This document shows positions 9,290-22,055 of a DNA stretch of 64,000 bases, in pieces. How positions within the stretch are numbered: the stretch's first letter is position 1; each line of letters begins with the position of its first letter. The translations under genes and the position numbers were made by a program. A model generated the notes under the pieces. That model searched no databases. It was not told the DNA's origin and worked only from the letters and a program-made list of their open reading frames with translations. The stretch is from assembly GCA_009731375.1 (NCBI GenBank), contig BJOX01000025.1, forward strand, positions 513,881-577,880, in the 5' to 3' direction. This stretch comes from Paulinella micropora (taxonomy: Eukaryota > Cercozoa > Imbricatea > Euglyphida).

Positions 9290-9380
9290 ATACATACATA
9301 CATACATACATACATGCATGCATGCATGCATTTACATACATACATACATACACATACATACACACACATACATATATACA

Positions 9381-9444
<64 letters not shown>

Positions 9445-9480
9445 TACATACATACATACATACAAACATACATACATAGT
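9051..9480. repeat. (CATA)n flanking a (TAC)n trinucleotide array
   Basis: Tetranucleotide CATA/CACA sequence surrounds about 31 uninterrupted TAC/ACT triplets at 9195-9289. No gene. Confidence 0.9.
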
Positions 9481-9920
9481 ATTACATACAGACAAAGAAG
9501 AGAACAAAGTTACCAGATATACAAAAAAACAAGCGAACAGAATTTAATCACAAATTGTTTACACACACACACACATAAACACACACACACATATCTTATT
9601 ATACAGAGGGTTAGCAAGGCTTGAAAATCAGGGCACCTGGCTTTTCAATTTAGGGCACCTAGACTGCACAGACATCAGAATTTTAGGGCACCTAGAATGT
9701 AACATGTGAAAAGTATATGAAAAACCAGGGCACCTGACATAAGAATTTAGGACACCTAGGTGCCCTAGGTGCCCCTGTTGCTATGGCGTCAGGTGTTCTA
9801 TTCAATATGGCGAGCAAATAAAGAAAGAAAGAGAGCAAGTAAAGAAAGAAATGATAATCCTCGAAGGCAGGACAGGTGTCAGGCAAGTCAGGCAAGACAG
9901 GTAGATCAGTCACGTAGCGA
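9481..9920. repeat. unique island with clustered AGGGCACCT motifs
   Basis: Between 9630 and 9775 the nonamer AGGGCACCT (or one-base variants) occurs five times in direct orientation (9630, 9652, 9685, 9727, 9749) and then twice as its reverse complement (9758, 9767), giving a small palindrome at the right end. The layout resembles the subterminal repeats of a DNA transposon or MITE. The remainder holds no recognisable gene. Confidence 0.5.
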
Positions 9921-9921
9921 G

Positions 9922-9965
9922 AAGAAAAACTTTTTTCTCTTCCAAGAAAAACTTTTTTCTCTTCC
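9922..9965. repeat. 22-bp perfect tandem duplication
   Basis: The unit AAGAAAAACTTTTTTCTCTT plus CC is present twice head to tail. A second, diverged 21-bp tandem (TTTGGTGCACTTTT core) follows at 9984-10020. Confidence 0.85.
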
Positions 9966-10117
9966 GGTGACTAACACGCGCGGTTTGGTGCACTTTTTGC
10001 GGGATTTGGTGCACTTTTCTCGTGTGACTCACAAATCCGCTGGCCCCACTGTTTCCCCCTAAATTGGCAATCGTACGTTTTTTTTCGGGGATCTCCCTAA
10101 ATAAACGAATTTGATGT

Positions 10118-10145
10118 CGGGACTTCCAGCTAGCTGGAAGTCCCG
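10118..10145. repeat. 28-bp perfect palindrome
   Basis: The half-site CGGGACTTCCAGCT is followed directly by its exact reverse complement with no spacer. It lies in a short unique island (9966-10361) that has no gene. It could extrude as a cruciform or be the fused tips of two inverted repeats. Confidence 0.85.
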
Positions 10146-10361
10146 TGTGGACAGGTTCTGCATTGGCCAGAATCACAAAATCGGCCATACACATACATGG
10201 TACGTATACGCATTTCGATGCTCTTTTTTTTTTTTCTACTAAAATCTCAAGAACTGTAGTACTTGAAATGCATTCATTTTTACATATTTTGCCGTGCAGG
10301 AGTCCCTCGAGGATTCGATTTGTGGGTCAAAGGTCTTGTCACAAACCTGAAACCATCTATC

Positions 10362-11180
<819 letters not shown>

Positions 11181-11282
11181 CTATGTATGTATGTATGTGT
11201 GTATGTATGTATGTATGTATGCATATATGCATGTATGTATGTATGTATATGTATTTATATAATGTAATGTAATGTAAATGTT
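11181..11282. repeat. (GTAT)n array
   Basis: Short tetranucleotide stretch bridging the CTAC and heptamer arrays. Confidence 0.85.
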
Positions 11283-11645
11283 AAATGTTGCATGTTGCAT
11301 GTTGCATGTTGCATGTTGCATGTTGCATGTTGCATGTTGCATGTTGCAAGTTGCATGTTGCATGTTGCATGTTGCATGTTGCGTGTTGCGTGTTGCGTGT
11401 TGCGTGTTGCGTGTTGCATGCTACGTGTTTAATTTTGCATGTTGCATGTTTAATGTTGCATGTTCAATGTTGCATGTTTAATGTTGCATGTTTAATGTTG
11501 TTGCATGTTTAATGTTGCATGTTTAATGTTGCATGTTTAATTTTGCATGTTGAGTGTTTAATGTTTAATGTTTAATGTTGCATGTTGAATGTTTAATGTT
11601 TAATGTTGCATGTTTAATGTTTAATGTTTAATGTTAATGTAATGT
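11283..11645. repeat. heptamer array (TGTTGCA)n grading into (TGTTTAA)n
   Basis: About 20 near-perfect TGTTGCA units, then TGTTGCG variants, then a mixture of TGTTGCA and TGTTTAA units. The gradient shows local spread of variants along the array. Confidence 0.9.
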
Positions 11646-11738
11646 ATGTATGTATGGAGAGAGGGAGAGAGGGAGAGCGTAAGAGACTCTGAGGGGGCAG
11701 AGGGGGGAAGGGGGGGGGGGGGGGGGGGGGGGGGGGGG
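11646..11738. repeat. GA-rich sequence and 28-base G run
   Basis: GAGAGGGA repeats followed by an uninterrupted G run that ends at a gap. Confidence 0.85.
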
Positions 11739-11748
11739 NNNNNNNNNN
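11739..11748. other. assembly gap (10 N)
   Basis: Follows a long G run. Confidence 0.95.
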
Positions 11749-12380
11749 ACTGGGGGAGAGAGAGGTAGAGAAGGAGAGGGAGACTGGGAGAGAGGGTGGG
11801 CGAGAGGGAGGGAGGAACTCGGAGACTGGGAGAGAGGGAGAGAGGGAGACTGGGAGAGAGAGAGAGGGCGAGAGGGAGGGAGAGAGGGAGAGAAGGAAAG
11901 ATGTTAATTTTAATTTTAATGTTAATGTTAATTTTAATGTTAATGTTAATTTTAATGTTAATCTTAATATTAATGTTAATGTTAATGTTAATGTTAATGT
12001 TAATTTTAATGTTGTTAATGTTAATGTTAATGTTAATGTTGATGTTAATGTTACTGTTGATGTTAATGTTGATGTTAATGTTAATGATAATGTTGATGTT
12101 AATGTTGATGTTGATGTTAATGTTGATGTTAATGTTGATGTTAATGTTAATGTTGATGCTGATGTTAATGTTAATGTTGATGCTGATGTTGATGCTGATG
12201 TTGATGCTGATGTTGATGTTGATGTAGAGAGGGGGGGGAGGGGGGGGGCGGCAGATGGAGAGGGAGAGAGGGAGGGAGAGAGAGAGGGAGGGAGAGAAGG
12301 AGAGAGGGAGAGAGGGTGGGCGAGAGGGAGGGAGGGAGACTGGGAGAGAGGGTGGGCGAGAGGGAGGGAGAGAGGGAAAG
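11749..12380. repeat. (GGGAGA)n flanking a (GTTAAT)n/(GTTGAT)n hexamer array
   Basis: The hexamer array spans about 11900-12226 and shifts from GTTAAT-rich to GTTGAT-rich from left to right. Purine-rich GGGAGA sequence lies on both sides with the same strand orientation, as if the hexamer array expanded within it. Confidence 0.9.
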
Positions 12381-12768
12381 TTTTTCTTTATAAATTTTTT
12401 GCGTGCGTAAACCTTCAGGCTATCAATATCCTGGCAGTAGTACAAGCACACGAAACTTACCTTTATCCTGTCAGTAGTGATTTTGCTGCGGTCGTATTAA
12501 TAAACTCTATCGTAATGAAGCGAACTATTAAAGAAAACCATCACGGTCCGGATAACGTCAAAACTCTGCATTCTAGTGCACTGACATTCGTGTACCAAGA
12601 TTCGTGTCGCAAGCTTTGAAATAATATCAAAAAAATTATAGATTCTCAACGGAAATGATCAGTGATGTATTATACCTTGCTGTATTTCCATAATTAATTA
12701 AATGTTGAAGCGACCTGTGAAGGTCCGTACGTACCGGGAAGTGACTTAAGTGATCGCTGGTCTCTCTC
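12381..12768. other. unique sequence without recognisable feature
   Basis: A roughly 390-base AT-rich island. No ORF with coding character, no motif recognised. Confidence 0.6.
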
Positions 12769-13034
12769 CCGCCCTTCCTTTTCACACTTTTTCTTTTCCC
12801 TTTTCTTTTCTCTTTGTTTTCCTTTCAAGTGTCCCTCTTTCTCCTTCTTCTCCCTTCTGTACCTCCCCTTTCCCATTTTCTTGCTTTGCCTCCCTTTTTG
12901 TTTTTTCCAGGTTGCTCCCTTCTTTTCCTCTTCCCCCCCCCCCCCCCCCCCCCCCCCCCTTTTTTTTTTTTCTTTCCTTTTTTTTTTTTTTCTTTTTTCT
13001 TCTTTTTTTTTTTTTTTTTATTATTTTTATTATT
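12769..13034. repeat. pyrimidine-rich tract with C and T runs
   Basis: CT-rich sequence leading to a C run of about 23 bases (12937-12959) and T runs, ending at a gap. Confidence 0.85.
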
Positions 13035-13044
13035 NNNNNNNNNN
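13035..13044. other. assembly gap (10 N)
   Basis: Placed between ATT-rich and CATA-rich sequence. Confidence 0.95.
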
Positions 13045-15950
13045 ACGTACATACATACATACGTACATACATACACACATTACATTACATACATATGTAC
13101 ATACATGCATACATACATACATACATACACACATACATGCATGTATGCATGCATGCATGCATGCAAATGCAATGCATACATGCATACATGCATGCATGCA
13201 TGCAATGACATGCAAGGACATGCAAGGACATGCAAGGACATGCAAGGACATGCAAGGACATGCAAGGACATGCATACATGCATATTACATGCATACATGC
13301 ATACATGCATACATGCATTTTACATGCATACATGCATACATGCATACATACATACATGCATACATGCATACATGCATACATGCATACATGCATACATGCA
13401 TACATGCATACATGCATACATGCATACATGCATACATGCATATTACATGCATACATACATACATGCATACATGCATACATGCATACATGCAAACATGCAT
13501 GCATGCATGCATACATGCATACATGCATACATGCATATTACATGCATACATGCATATTACATACATGCATGCATACATGCATACATGCATATACATGCAA
13601 TTACATGCATACATGCAATTACATGCATACATGCAATTACATGCATACATGCAATTACATGCATACATGCAATTACATGCATACATGCAATTACATGCAT
13701 ACATGCAATTACATGCATACATGCAATTACATGCATACATGCAATTACATGCATACATGCAATTACATGCATACATGCAATTACATGCATACATGCAATT
13801 ACATGCATACATGCATACATGCATACATACATATTACATGCATACATGCATTTATGCATACATGCATACATGCATACATGCATGCATGCATACATGCATA
13901 CATGCATACATGCATACATGCATATTACATGCATACATGCATATTACATGCATACATGCATACATGCATACATGCAATTAAATGCATACATGAAATTACA
14001 TGCATACATGCAATTACATGAATACATGCATACATGCATACATGCATACATGCATACATGCAATTGCATGCAATTACATACATGCATACATGCATACATG
14101 CATCTTACATGCATACATGCATATTACATGCATATATGCATACATGCATACATGCAATTACATGCATACATGCAATTACGTGCATACATGCATACATGCA
14201 TACATGCATACATGCAATTACATGCATACATGAAATTATGCATACATACATACATGCATACATACATACATGCATACATACATACATGCATACATACATA
14301 CATGCATACATGCATACATGCATACATGCATACATGCATATTACATGCATACATGCATATTACATGCATACGTGCATACATGCATACATGCATACATGCA
14401 TACATGCATACATGCAAACGTATATATGCATACATGCATACATGCATACATGCACATATGCATACATACATACATGCATACATGCATACATGCATACATG
14501 CATACATGCATACATGCAAACGTATACATGCATACATGAATACATGCATACATGCATACATGCATACATGCATATTACATGCATACATGCATACATGCAT
14601 ACATGCATACATGCATACATGCATACATGCATACATGCAATTGCATGCAATTACATACATGCATACATGCATACATGCATACATGCATACATGCATACAT
14701 GGATACATGCATACATGCATACATGCAATTACATGCATACATGCATACATGCATACATGCAATTGCATGCAATTACATACATGCATACATGCATACATGC
14801 ATGAATGCATGAATGCATACATGCATACATGCATACATGCATACATGCAATTACATGCATACATGCAATTACATGCATACATGCATACAATGCATACATG
14901 CATACATGCATACATGCATAAATGCATACATGCATACATGCATACATGCATACATGCAATTGCATGCAATTACATACATATACATGCATACATGCATACG
15001 TGCATACATGCATACATGCATACATGCATATTGCATGCATACATGCATACATGCATACATGCAATTACATGCATACATGCATACATGCATACATGCATAC
15101 TGCATACATGCATACATGCATACATGCAATTACATGCATACATGCATACATGCATACAATGCATACAATGCATACAATGCATACATGCATACATGCATAC
15201 ATGCATACATGCATACATGCATACATGCATATTACATGCATACATGCATACATGCATACATGCATACATGCAAACATGCATACATGCAAACGTATACATG
15301 CATACATGCATACATGAATACATGCATACATGCATACATGCATATTACATGCATACATGCATACATGCATACATGCATACATGCATAAATGCATACATGC
15401 ATACATGCATACATGCAATTGCATGCAATTACATACATGCATACATGCATACATGCATACATGCATATTACATGCATACATGCATACATGCATACATGCA
15501 ATTACATGCATACATGCATACATGCATACATGCATACATGCATACATGCATACATGCATACATGCATACAATGCATACAATGCATACAATGCATGAATGC
15601 ATACATGCATGAATGCATACATGCATGAATGCATACATGCATGAATGCATGAATGCATAAAAGCATACATGCATACATGCTTACATGCATACATGCATAC
15701 ATGCATATTACATGCATACATGCATACATGCATACATGCATACATGCATACATGCATACATGCAAACATGCATACATGCAAACGTATACATGCATACATG
15801 CATACATGCATACATGCATATTACATGCATACATGCATACATGCATACATGCATACATGCATACATGCATACATGCATACATGCAATTACATGCATACAT
15901 AAAATTATGCATACATGCATACATGCATACATACATACATGCATACATAG
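13045..15950 (-). repeat. octamer array (TACATGCA)n, array 2, inverted relative to array 1
   Basis: About 2.8 kb, the reverse complement of the array at 6805-9050, including its recurring interruptions (for example the block at 15265-15300 is an exact reverse complement of sequence at 8005-8045). Sub-arrays: a decamer ACATGCAAGG repeated about seven times at 13205-13275, and an 18-mer (ACATGCAATTACATGCAT) repeated about twelve times at 13596-13812. ORFs of up to 932 codons across it are artefacts of the stop-free octamer. Confidence 0.95.
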
Positions 15951-16300
15951 GTATGTAAGGTATGCAAGTGTGTATGTATGTATTATGTATGTAGGTATGT
16001 AGGCATGTAGGTATGATTGTAGGTATATATATGTAGGTATGCAGGTACGTATGTATGTATGTATGTATGTATGTATGTATGTGTGTGTATGTAACATTGT
16101 ATGTATGCATGTAATATTGTATGTGTTTATGTATGTGTGTATGTATGTATGTATGTATGTATGTATGCAATATTGTATGTAACCGCGCATGCTTGTATGT
16201 ATGCATACTTTGTACTTACATATGTATGTATGTATGTACGTACGTACGTATGTATGTATGTATGTATGTATGTATGTATGTATGTATGTATGTATGTATG

Positions 16301-16334
<34 letters not shown>

Positions 16335-16365
16335 TGTATGTAGGATATATATGTCTGCACAAACA
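15951..16365. repeat. (GTAT)n array
   Basis: Tetranucleotide repeat with CGTA and GTAG variants; no gene. Confidence 0.9.
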
Positions 16366-16672
16366 TACAAGTCTGTATGTGGATTGCGTTGCACAGATGC
16401 TCACGGTCGGCGCCAGGCTCCCAATACATAACACTCGGAAGGCGGGGGGGCCTGCAAGGCTTAGCCCACCACGCCCCGGCGCGCCACCCAGCTCCAGCAA
16501 CCTTAACAACAGGGGAACCGGTGCCTAAGCATGGAAGAAAAAGAGATGAGAACATGGGGGAACCGGTGCCTAGACATCAAGGGAGTCGGAAAAGAAGAAG
16601 ACTTAGGCTTGTTAGCGGTGCCGCACCTCCTGAATCAGATACTGATTAACCATGAATCATTGTACCTCTTTA
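16366..16672. other. unique island, possible 3' end of a mobile element
   Basis: GC-richer sequence containing GGGGAACCGGTGCCTA twice, about 45 bases apart. It runs directly into an (ATT)n array, as the tail of a SINE or LINE would. No coding domain is recognised. Confidence 0.35.
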
Positions 16673-16676
16673 TTAC

Positions 16677-16731
<55 letters not shown>

Positions 16732-16738
16732 GTTATTA

Positions 16739-16772
<34 letters not shown>

Positions 16773-16795
16773 CATTATTATTATCATCATCATCA

Positions 16796-16886
<91 letters not shown>

Positions 16887-16909
16887 TATTATTATTATCA
16901 TTATTATTA

Positions 16910-16953
<44 letters not shown>
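16673..16953. repeat. (ATT)n array
   Basis: About 280 bases of ATT with few ATC, ACT and GTT variants. Confidence 0.95.
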
Positions 16954-16956
16954 TCC

Positions 16957-17136
16957 TAGTCACACTTGCTAAACAGAGTTCCAGCCCAATGGCCTCAAGG
17001 CGTTAAACTGTGACGCCAACTCATAACACTTTGGTGGTAGATGCTGGGGAGGAGGGTCGTTGCGCGCGTAAAAGATCTTAAACTCCGCATATGCTGGTTG
17101 ATAGCCCAGGACCCAGCAGACACCAGATTGTTATGG
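16957..17136 (+). repeat. fragment of the 493-bp repeat family
   Basis: It matches the first part of the tandem unit at 59934-61406 (from CCTAGTCACACTTGCTAAAC onward) almost base for base and is cut off by a gap. It begins directly after an (ATT)n array, as does the first tandem copy. Confidence 0.85.
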
Positions 17137-17472
17137 NNNNNNNNNNNNNNNNNNNNNNNNNNNNNNNNNNNNNNNNNNNNNNNNNNNNNNNNNNNNNNNN
17201 NNNNNNNNNNNNNNNNNNNNNNNNNNNNNNNNNNNNNNNNNNNNNNNNNNNNNNNNNNNNNNNNNNNNNNNNNNNNNNNNNNNNNNNNNNNNNNNNNNNN
17301 NNNNNNNNNNNNNNNNNNNNNNNNNNNNNNNNNNNNNNNNNNNNNNNNNNNNNNNNNNNNNNNNNNNNNNNNNNNNNNNNNNNNNNNNNNNNNNNNNNNN
17401 NNNNNNNNNNNNNNNNNNNNNNNNNNNNNNNNNNNNNNNNNNNNNNNNNNNNNNNNNNNNNNNNNNNNNNNN
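17137..17472. other. assembly gap (336 N)
   Basis: The right edge is a run of 16 C. Confidence 0.95.
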
Positions 17473-17489
17473 CCCCCCCCCCCCCCCCG

Positions 17490-17645
17490 CATATGCGCAA
17501 CCCTGTCGGAGTAAGTCATGGTTTGTGGGAACGAGGAGGAATTGGGAGCTCCTATTTGCATGGTAGGTAGCCCCAGGCATGATGTTGATGCTGATGTAAT
17601 GTATTTGGAATAGGCGCAAATAGTGTCCTTAGGACAGTGTCCCAA
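17490..17645 (-). repeat. inverted, diverged copy of the 40400-40555 satellite
   Basis: The reverse complement aligns with the third unit of the satellite at 40385-40555 (shared blocks TCCTCGTTCCCACAAACCAT and the GGGGCTA..CC segment). It shows that this family is dispersed, not only local. Confidence 0.7.
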
Positions 17646-17677
17646 ACATCAACAACCACCCCCCCCCCCCTCCCGGG

Positions 17678-18730
17678 TCAGGAACGGGTCCAGGACGGGT
17701 TTCGGGAGGGGTTCCGGGAGGGGTCACCGGGGGGTGTCTCGGGACGGGTGACGGTCGACAGCTGATCCTGATAACATATTTGTAATGAATCCTGAAAGGA
17801 TGGGTTCCGGGACGGGTCAGAAACGGGTGTGCGACAGGTTTCGGGAGGGGTTCCGGGAGGGGTCACCGGGGGTGTCTCGGGACGGGTGACGGTCGACAGC
17901 TGATCCTGATAACATATTTGTAATGAATCCTGAAAGGATGGGTTCCGGGACGGGTCAGAAACGGGTGTGCGACGGGTTTCGGGAGGGGTTCCGGGAGGGG
18001 TCACCGGGGGTGTCTCGGGACGGGTGACGGTCGACAGCTGATCCTGATAACATATTTGTAATGAATCCTGAAAGGATGGGTTCCGGGACGGGTCCAACAG
18101 TTCAGCTTGAGAATCGAGTATATATCCCGGTGTCCAGCTTTGCGCGTTGGTGGCCATGTATGCCATCCCCGCCGGCAACGTGTCTTTGAAATCTGCTGTA
18201 TGCTCCGTGGCCGTCCAGTCATCATCGGCTGTCCATCCGACTAGGCAGGCCGTGGGAGTTTCTAATGCAAAGCGGTCTAATCCGTCGCCTACAGAGCCTT
18301 TCACCCGAGGCATCCGTGATAGGCTATCTGGGACCGTATTTTCTTTATCTTTAATGTACTCGATGGTGAAATCATACAAGGCCAGCTCCAACTGCCATCG
18401 GGCCATTCGTCCCGTATGTTCTCGGTCCATGAGCCATATAAAGTTGGCGTGATCTGTTTGAACCAATATGTTCGGAGCACCCCACAAGTACTCCCTCAGC
18501 CGACTGAACGCCCAAACTATCGCCAACGCGTCGCGTTGTCTGGCGCAGTAGTTGACTTGTTCGGGCGTCAACTTCTTGCTGACGAACATGATCGGCCTCA
18601 AATGTTTGTGGTCAGAGTCGTATTGTTGTAAGACGGCCCCGACCGCGTATTTCGACGCGTCGGTTGCTACAACAAAACTCTTCTCACAGTCGGGGAGAAC
18701 TAAGACCGATCCGCCCTCTGTGAGGAGCTG
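17678..18730 (-). pseudogene. Ty3/gypsy RNase H with Pro-rich repeat tail
   Basis: The minus-strand frame carries a retroelement RNase H domain: the first catalytic Asp in VATDASKYAVGAVL, the segment ARQRDALAIVWAF (where most relatives have Glu, here Asp), the Asp of LVQTDHANF, and the last Asp of VPDSLSR. The ORF's nominal start at 18601 is a TTG inside the domain; the frame opens farther upstream, near 18730, where a frameshift separates it from the RT thumb. After the domain come about 75 residues of spacer and then three 46-residue Pro/Thr/Arg-rich repeats. The frame ends at 17678 next to a C run, so any integrase is missing. RNase H would remove the RNA strand during reverse transcription. 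Confidence 0.85.
17697..18110 (-). repeat. in-frame 138-bp tandem repeat (three copies)
   Basis: Units start at equivalent positions 17734, 17872 and 18010, spacing exactly 138 bases (46 codons). They are almost identical, which implies recent duplication. The encoded peptide is Pro/Thr-rich with a PSFQDSLQICYQDQLSTV core. Confidence 0.9.
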
Positions 18731-19660
18731 TGAGGGGGTCTCGTGTCAACGCCTCCTTTAGCTTTGTGTATACCTCCGCCGCCTTTGGCGGCCATTCGCC
18801 ATCCTGGTCGCCGTGAAGGCAGAAGTCCCATAATGGTTTGACAAAGTCCTGCAAGTTCGGAATAAATTCCGAACAGAGGAAGGAGTGCAGCGCTGTGCGT
18901 GTGTTTGGGCGTGGAAGGGAACGGATAGCGTCCCGCTTCTCCGCCACACTATAACCCCATCCTTGACTCTGTACCCTAGATAATCGATGTGGTCCTTAGC
19001 GAACGAACACTTCTCTAGGTTCAGCCTGAGGCCGAAGGCTTCTAGGCGTCTCAAGATGTCCAACACGTGAGCCAGGTGCTCCGCTTCTGTCTTTGAATAA
19101 ATAACGATATCATCGATGTAACAAAAGCTATACTGGTTAGTATGTCCGTAAGTTTCGGTGAACTTCGGATCACCGTACTTCGGGTCGGACAGAGCTTGAT
19201 TCATGCAATCCTGAAAGATAGCCGGGGCGGTTTTCAATCCCATCGGGAGGACTGTCCACTGGTACAGTCTCCCGCCGACGGCGAAGGCCGTCAGTGCCCG
19301 ACTTTCCACATCCAAAGGGATGTTCCAGAATCAGTTCTTCAAGTCTAGCTTTGTAAAGAACTTAGCATCCCGGAGTCGGTTGAGGCCATCCCGCATACGG
19401 GGGATTGGTGCCTCAACGCTCTTGATGATCTTATTGAGCCTCGTGTAGTTGATGCAAAATCATTGCTTGCCATCCGGCTTTGGCGCAAGCCGAACCGGTG
19501 ATCGGTACTCCGACCACGACGGTTTTATTAGCCGTTTAGCCAACATGTCTTGAATCATTTCCTCGCAGATCTGCTCCTCCTTGTAACTGAGGCGCGATCC
19601 GCGGAGACGAGGCATCGTCTGTCCCACTTGTCGCTCTATCTTAGCAGCAGTGTGCGTCAC
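18684..19660 (-). pseudogene. Ty3/gypsy reverse transcriptase, decayed
   Basis: A full RT order is visible across several frames: the N-terminal segment (RLIKPSWSEYRSPVRLAPKP, about 19560-19480), motif A region, LPMGLKTAPAIFQDCMNQAL, the catalytic YIDDIVIYS (about 19100), the GYRVKDG region, and the thumb (SFLCSEFIPNLQDFVKPL, in another frame, about 18890). In-frame TGA stops occur at 19462-19460 and 19333-19331, the second inside motif A. Frameshifts lie near 19665, 18945 and 18715. The enzyme would copy element RNA into DNA; this copy cannot be functional as it stands. Confidence 0.9.
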
Positions 19661-20218
19661 GCCTGCCGGCTACAAGGGGTCCAAAAAGTGTCTTATTCTT
19701 CAGAAACTGAGCCTTGAGATCCCGAACAAAGTCTGGTGACCCTGACTGTCGCGCCACGACTTCGTCGATGATCTCTTCGACCGGTTTCTGGTCTCTCGGG
19801 TCATCCGGGTACTCTAAGATGGAGTCCGGATCCTCAACCTCATCCTTCGTGGTGGACTGGTTGTCCCATGTTGCAAATTCCTGAAGTTCTACTAACATAT
19901 CGGCGTATTGTTTCGCTGCCGACTTGTGAAAGAACCACGAAAAGATCTGAAAGGCAATTTCCCGCATGTCATCCACCTTTCGGGTCAGTAGTTTGGTTAT
20001 GTATGCCAGACCATCCTGCCTTGATCCTAATCGGAATGCCATGAGTGGTTTAGCCTTGGTATCGGGATTGGGTCATCGACCACCCTATCCAATACATCCC
20101 TCCACCACATCACGGTGGGGTGTATCGGTAGTATAATGGTGATGTCTTCGCCCCGATCCAACCTGTCAGCCAGAAGTTTCGGCACCTTCGACAGGTTCTC
20201 GGGCTGTATAGGCTCCGA
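19641..20218 (-). pseudogene. protease-RT linker of the gypsy element
   Basis: Minus-strand coding-like sequence between the protease ORF and RT. The frame continues from the protease ORF across a TGA (20221-20219) to about 20065, where a one-base shift leads into the ORF at 20042-19641. The content is helical and acidic (a PDDPRDQKPVEEIIDEVVARQ segment), as commonly seen ahead of gypsy RT. A further shift near 19665 leads into RT. Confidence 0.65.
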
Positions 20219-22055
20219 TCACTTGTACCATAGTTTTAACTTTTCCATCACATTATCGTCCTCTATGAGGCGTTTAGATGCATGGAAAACCAAGCTCGAT
20301 TTGACCCTTATGAATTCATGTGGCCTTTTCTGCCCACCCCCATATAGGTAGGTTTGGTCAAAGCCGTGCCATGATTCATCCTGCTTCCGCAGCAGCAAGA
20401 TTTGGGCCTCGCGCTCAGCTGCGAAATCCTCGAAGCCCGCCCATGGGCCGGTCAGCTCCGGGACATAAACATTCGTGTATACCCATGCTGTGCCAGCGGG
20501 CGTAACACGCTGCTGTGTCCGTATATCATGCGGTATGGGGTATGCGGGTGGGATCAAGGTCACCTGCGCTCTCCCCCTATACGGGTGATCTACCGGACGT
20601 TCTGGACTAGGGTTAAGTATGGGGTATTCCGCCACATGTCGGCCCCTTCCATACTTAATAACATCCGGCCCTAATAAAAGCTGTGCTTCCATCATCTTCA
20701 GATCAGGTTTACCCAGCACTATTGTTCCCGGGAAATCTGGCACCACCAATACGTGCATTGTGTATGTCATGACAGTCGGGAATTCCACCGTCAACGGTAT
20801 ACGACCAATGATCGCACTCCTTCCGTCGTTGGCACCCCAGATATATCCGAGCTTCCCTTCGCGCGTGAAATCGAATACATTTCCGATTTTATCTATAAAT
20901 CTTTTACCCGCGAAGGTGATTTGTGCCATGCTATCGTTACCGGTGTCCAGGTGGGTGTTGAGCTCCCGCCAAAATAGACGGGTGTAGCTCATGTCCCTTG
21001 CCTCCGCTGCAGGGAGGTCCTGGGGTTCGGCTGTCGACATGAGGGCTTGTTGCAGTTCCATCTCAGCATACCTGCGCGCCCTCCGGCGTTGGGCATCGCC
21101 ATGCTTGTCCGGGTCCACCAAGGGTGTTAGTCCCATTTGGCTTACGACCGCTGGAGCAACACTTGGGCCATCCCGTGGGCCCGGGAGCACTACAGAGTTC
21201 TGTGCTGTGAATGGTGATGCAATATATATGTTGTCTGTGTGTGGGGATAATGCATGGTCAATATGCGGTATATTCGGGTGATTAATATCGGAACCGGTCA
21301 CCGTTCCCGGGGCTAGTCGGACACCACGACCGAGCAAAGACCGTTGAGGTGCTATTTGTTGTTTTGCCCTGGCTTTAATGTTAATCACCTTGTTCTCAAA
21401 AAGTGCTGTTTTCTGTAGTGAGGCGACTGGGATGGAACCGGCCTTGCTTACGCAGGTGTCCGCTGTGCGGACACGGCAACTTAGCCCGTCCATTTTACCA
21501 TCATCCTCACTAGCCGCCTGTGCGACATCTTCTTCGGGTGGAGATGGGTGAGGGTCCGCCTGTACATTGTTGCGGACGGTCGTCACCTCAGGTGAAGGTG
21601 GACGGCCACGACTACTGTTGTGCCCCTCTGTTATCTCTTCGCTCACCCCTGCCGTAGCAGTACTATTGACTGTGATCAAGGGGTCTGAGACCCCCGCAAT
21701 ACTATCTACTTGCGGTGTAGAAGGGGGCACAGCAACCCTAGCCGTGGGTGACTCGGTACTGACTTGTGTGACCTGACCTGGCGTTGGTGTAGCCTCCATT
21801 CTTACTGTCTTATGTACTACTGGTGCGGGTGGGGACACAGCAACCCTAGCCGTCGGTGACTCAATATCGGCTTGTGTCACCTGACCTGGCGTTGGTGTGG
21901 CCTCCGTTACCATCACCCTATTAACTAGTGTTTCTGTTACTACTGCGCCTGTCCCGACAACTAGTCCATCACCCTCTGCGGTGGCTATCGTTTCCAACGG
22001 GTGTGCAAAACGCACCCGCTTACGTGCCCCGGGGTGTGTCCTTTCCGTTGATTGT
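20219..22055 (-). pseudogene. retropepsin-containing pro-pol ORF of the gypsy element
   Basis: A 598-codon frame with no stop. Residues 1-180 (counted from a GTG at 22015) are Pro/Thr/Val-rich and contain a 35-residue tandem duplication (EATPTPGQVTQ repeated). Residues 357-359 are DTG, a retropepsin-type active site (LDTGNDSM), and about 75 residues on comes TIVLGKPDL, matching the hydrophobic-Leu-Gly motif that closes the protease fold. The segment between is beta-rich. The frame is open upstream of the GTG to a TGA near 22127, so it overlaps the end of gag by about 70 bases in the +1 frame. A pol fusion made by frameshifting is likely; there is no ATG near the 5' end. The ORF ends at a TGA that is probably mutational. 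Confidence 0.75.

Noticed and set aside
12814-15612. A 932-codon plus-strand ORF and many others in the octamer arrays
   Set aside because: The octamer lacks stop codons in all six frames, so long ORFs with an eight-residue peptide repeat are automatic.
16531-16972. Ile- or Leu-repeat ORFs through (ATT)n
   Set aside because: Microsatellite translation.
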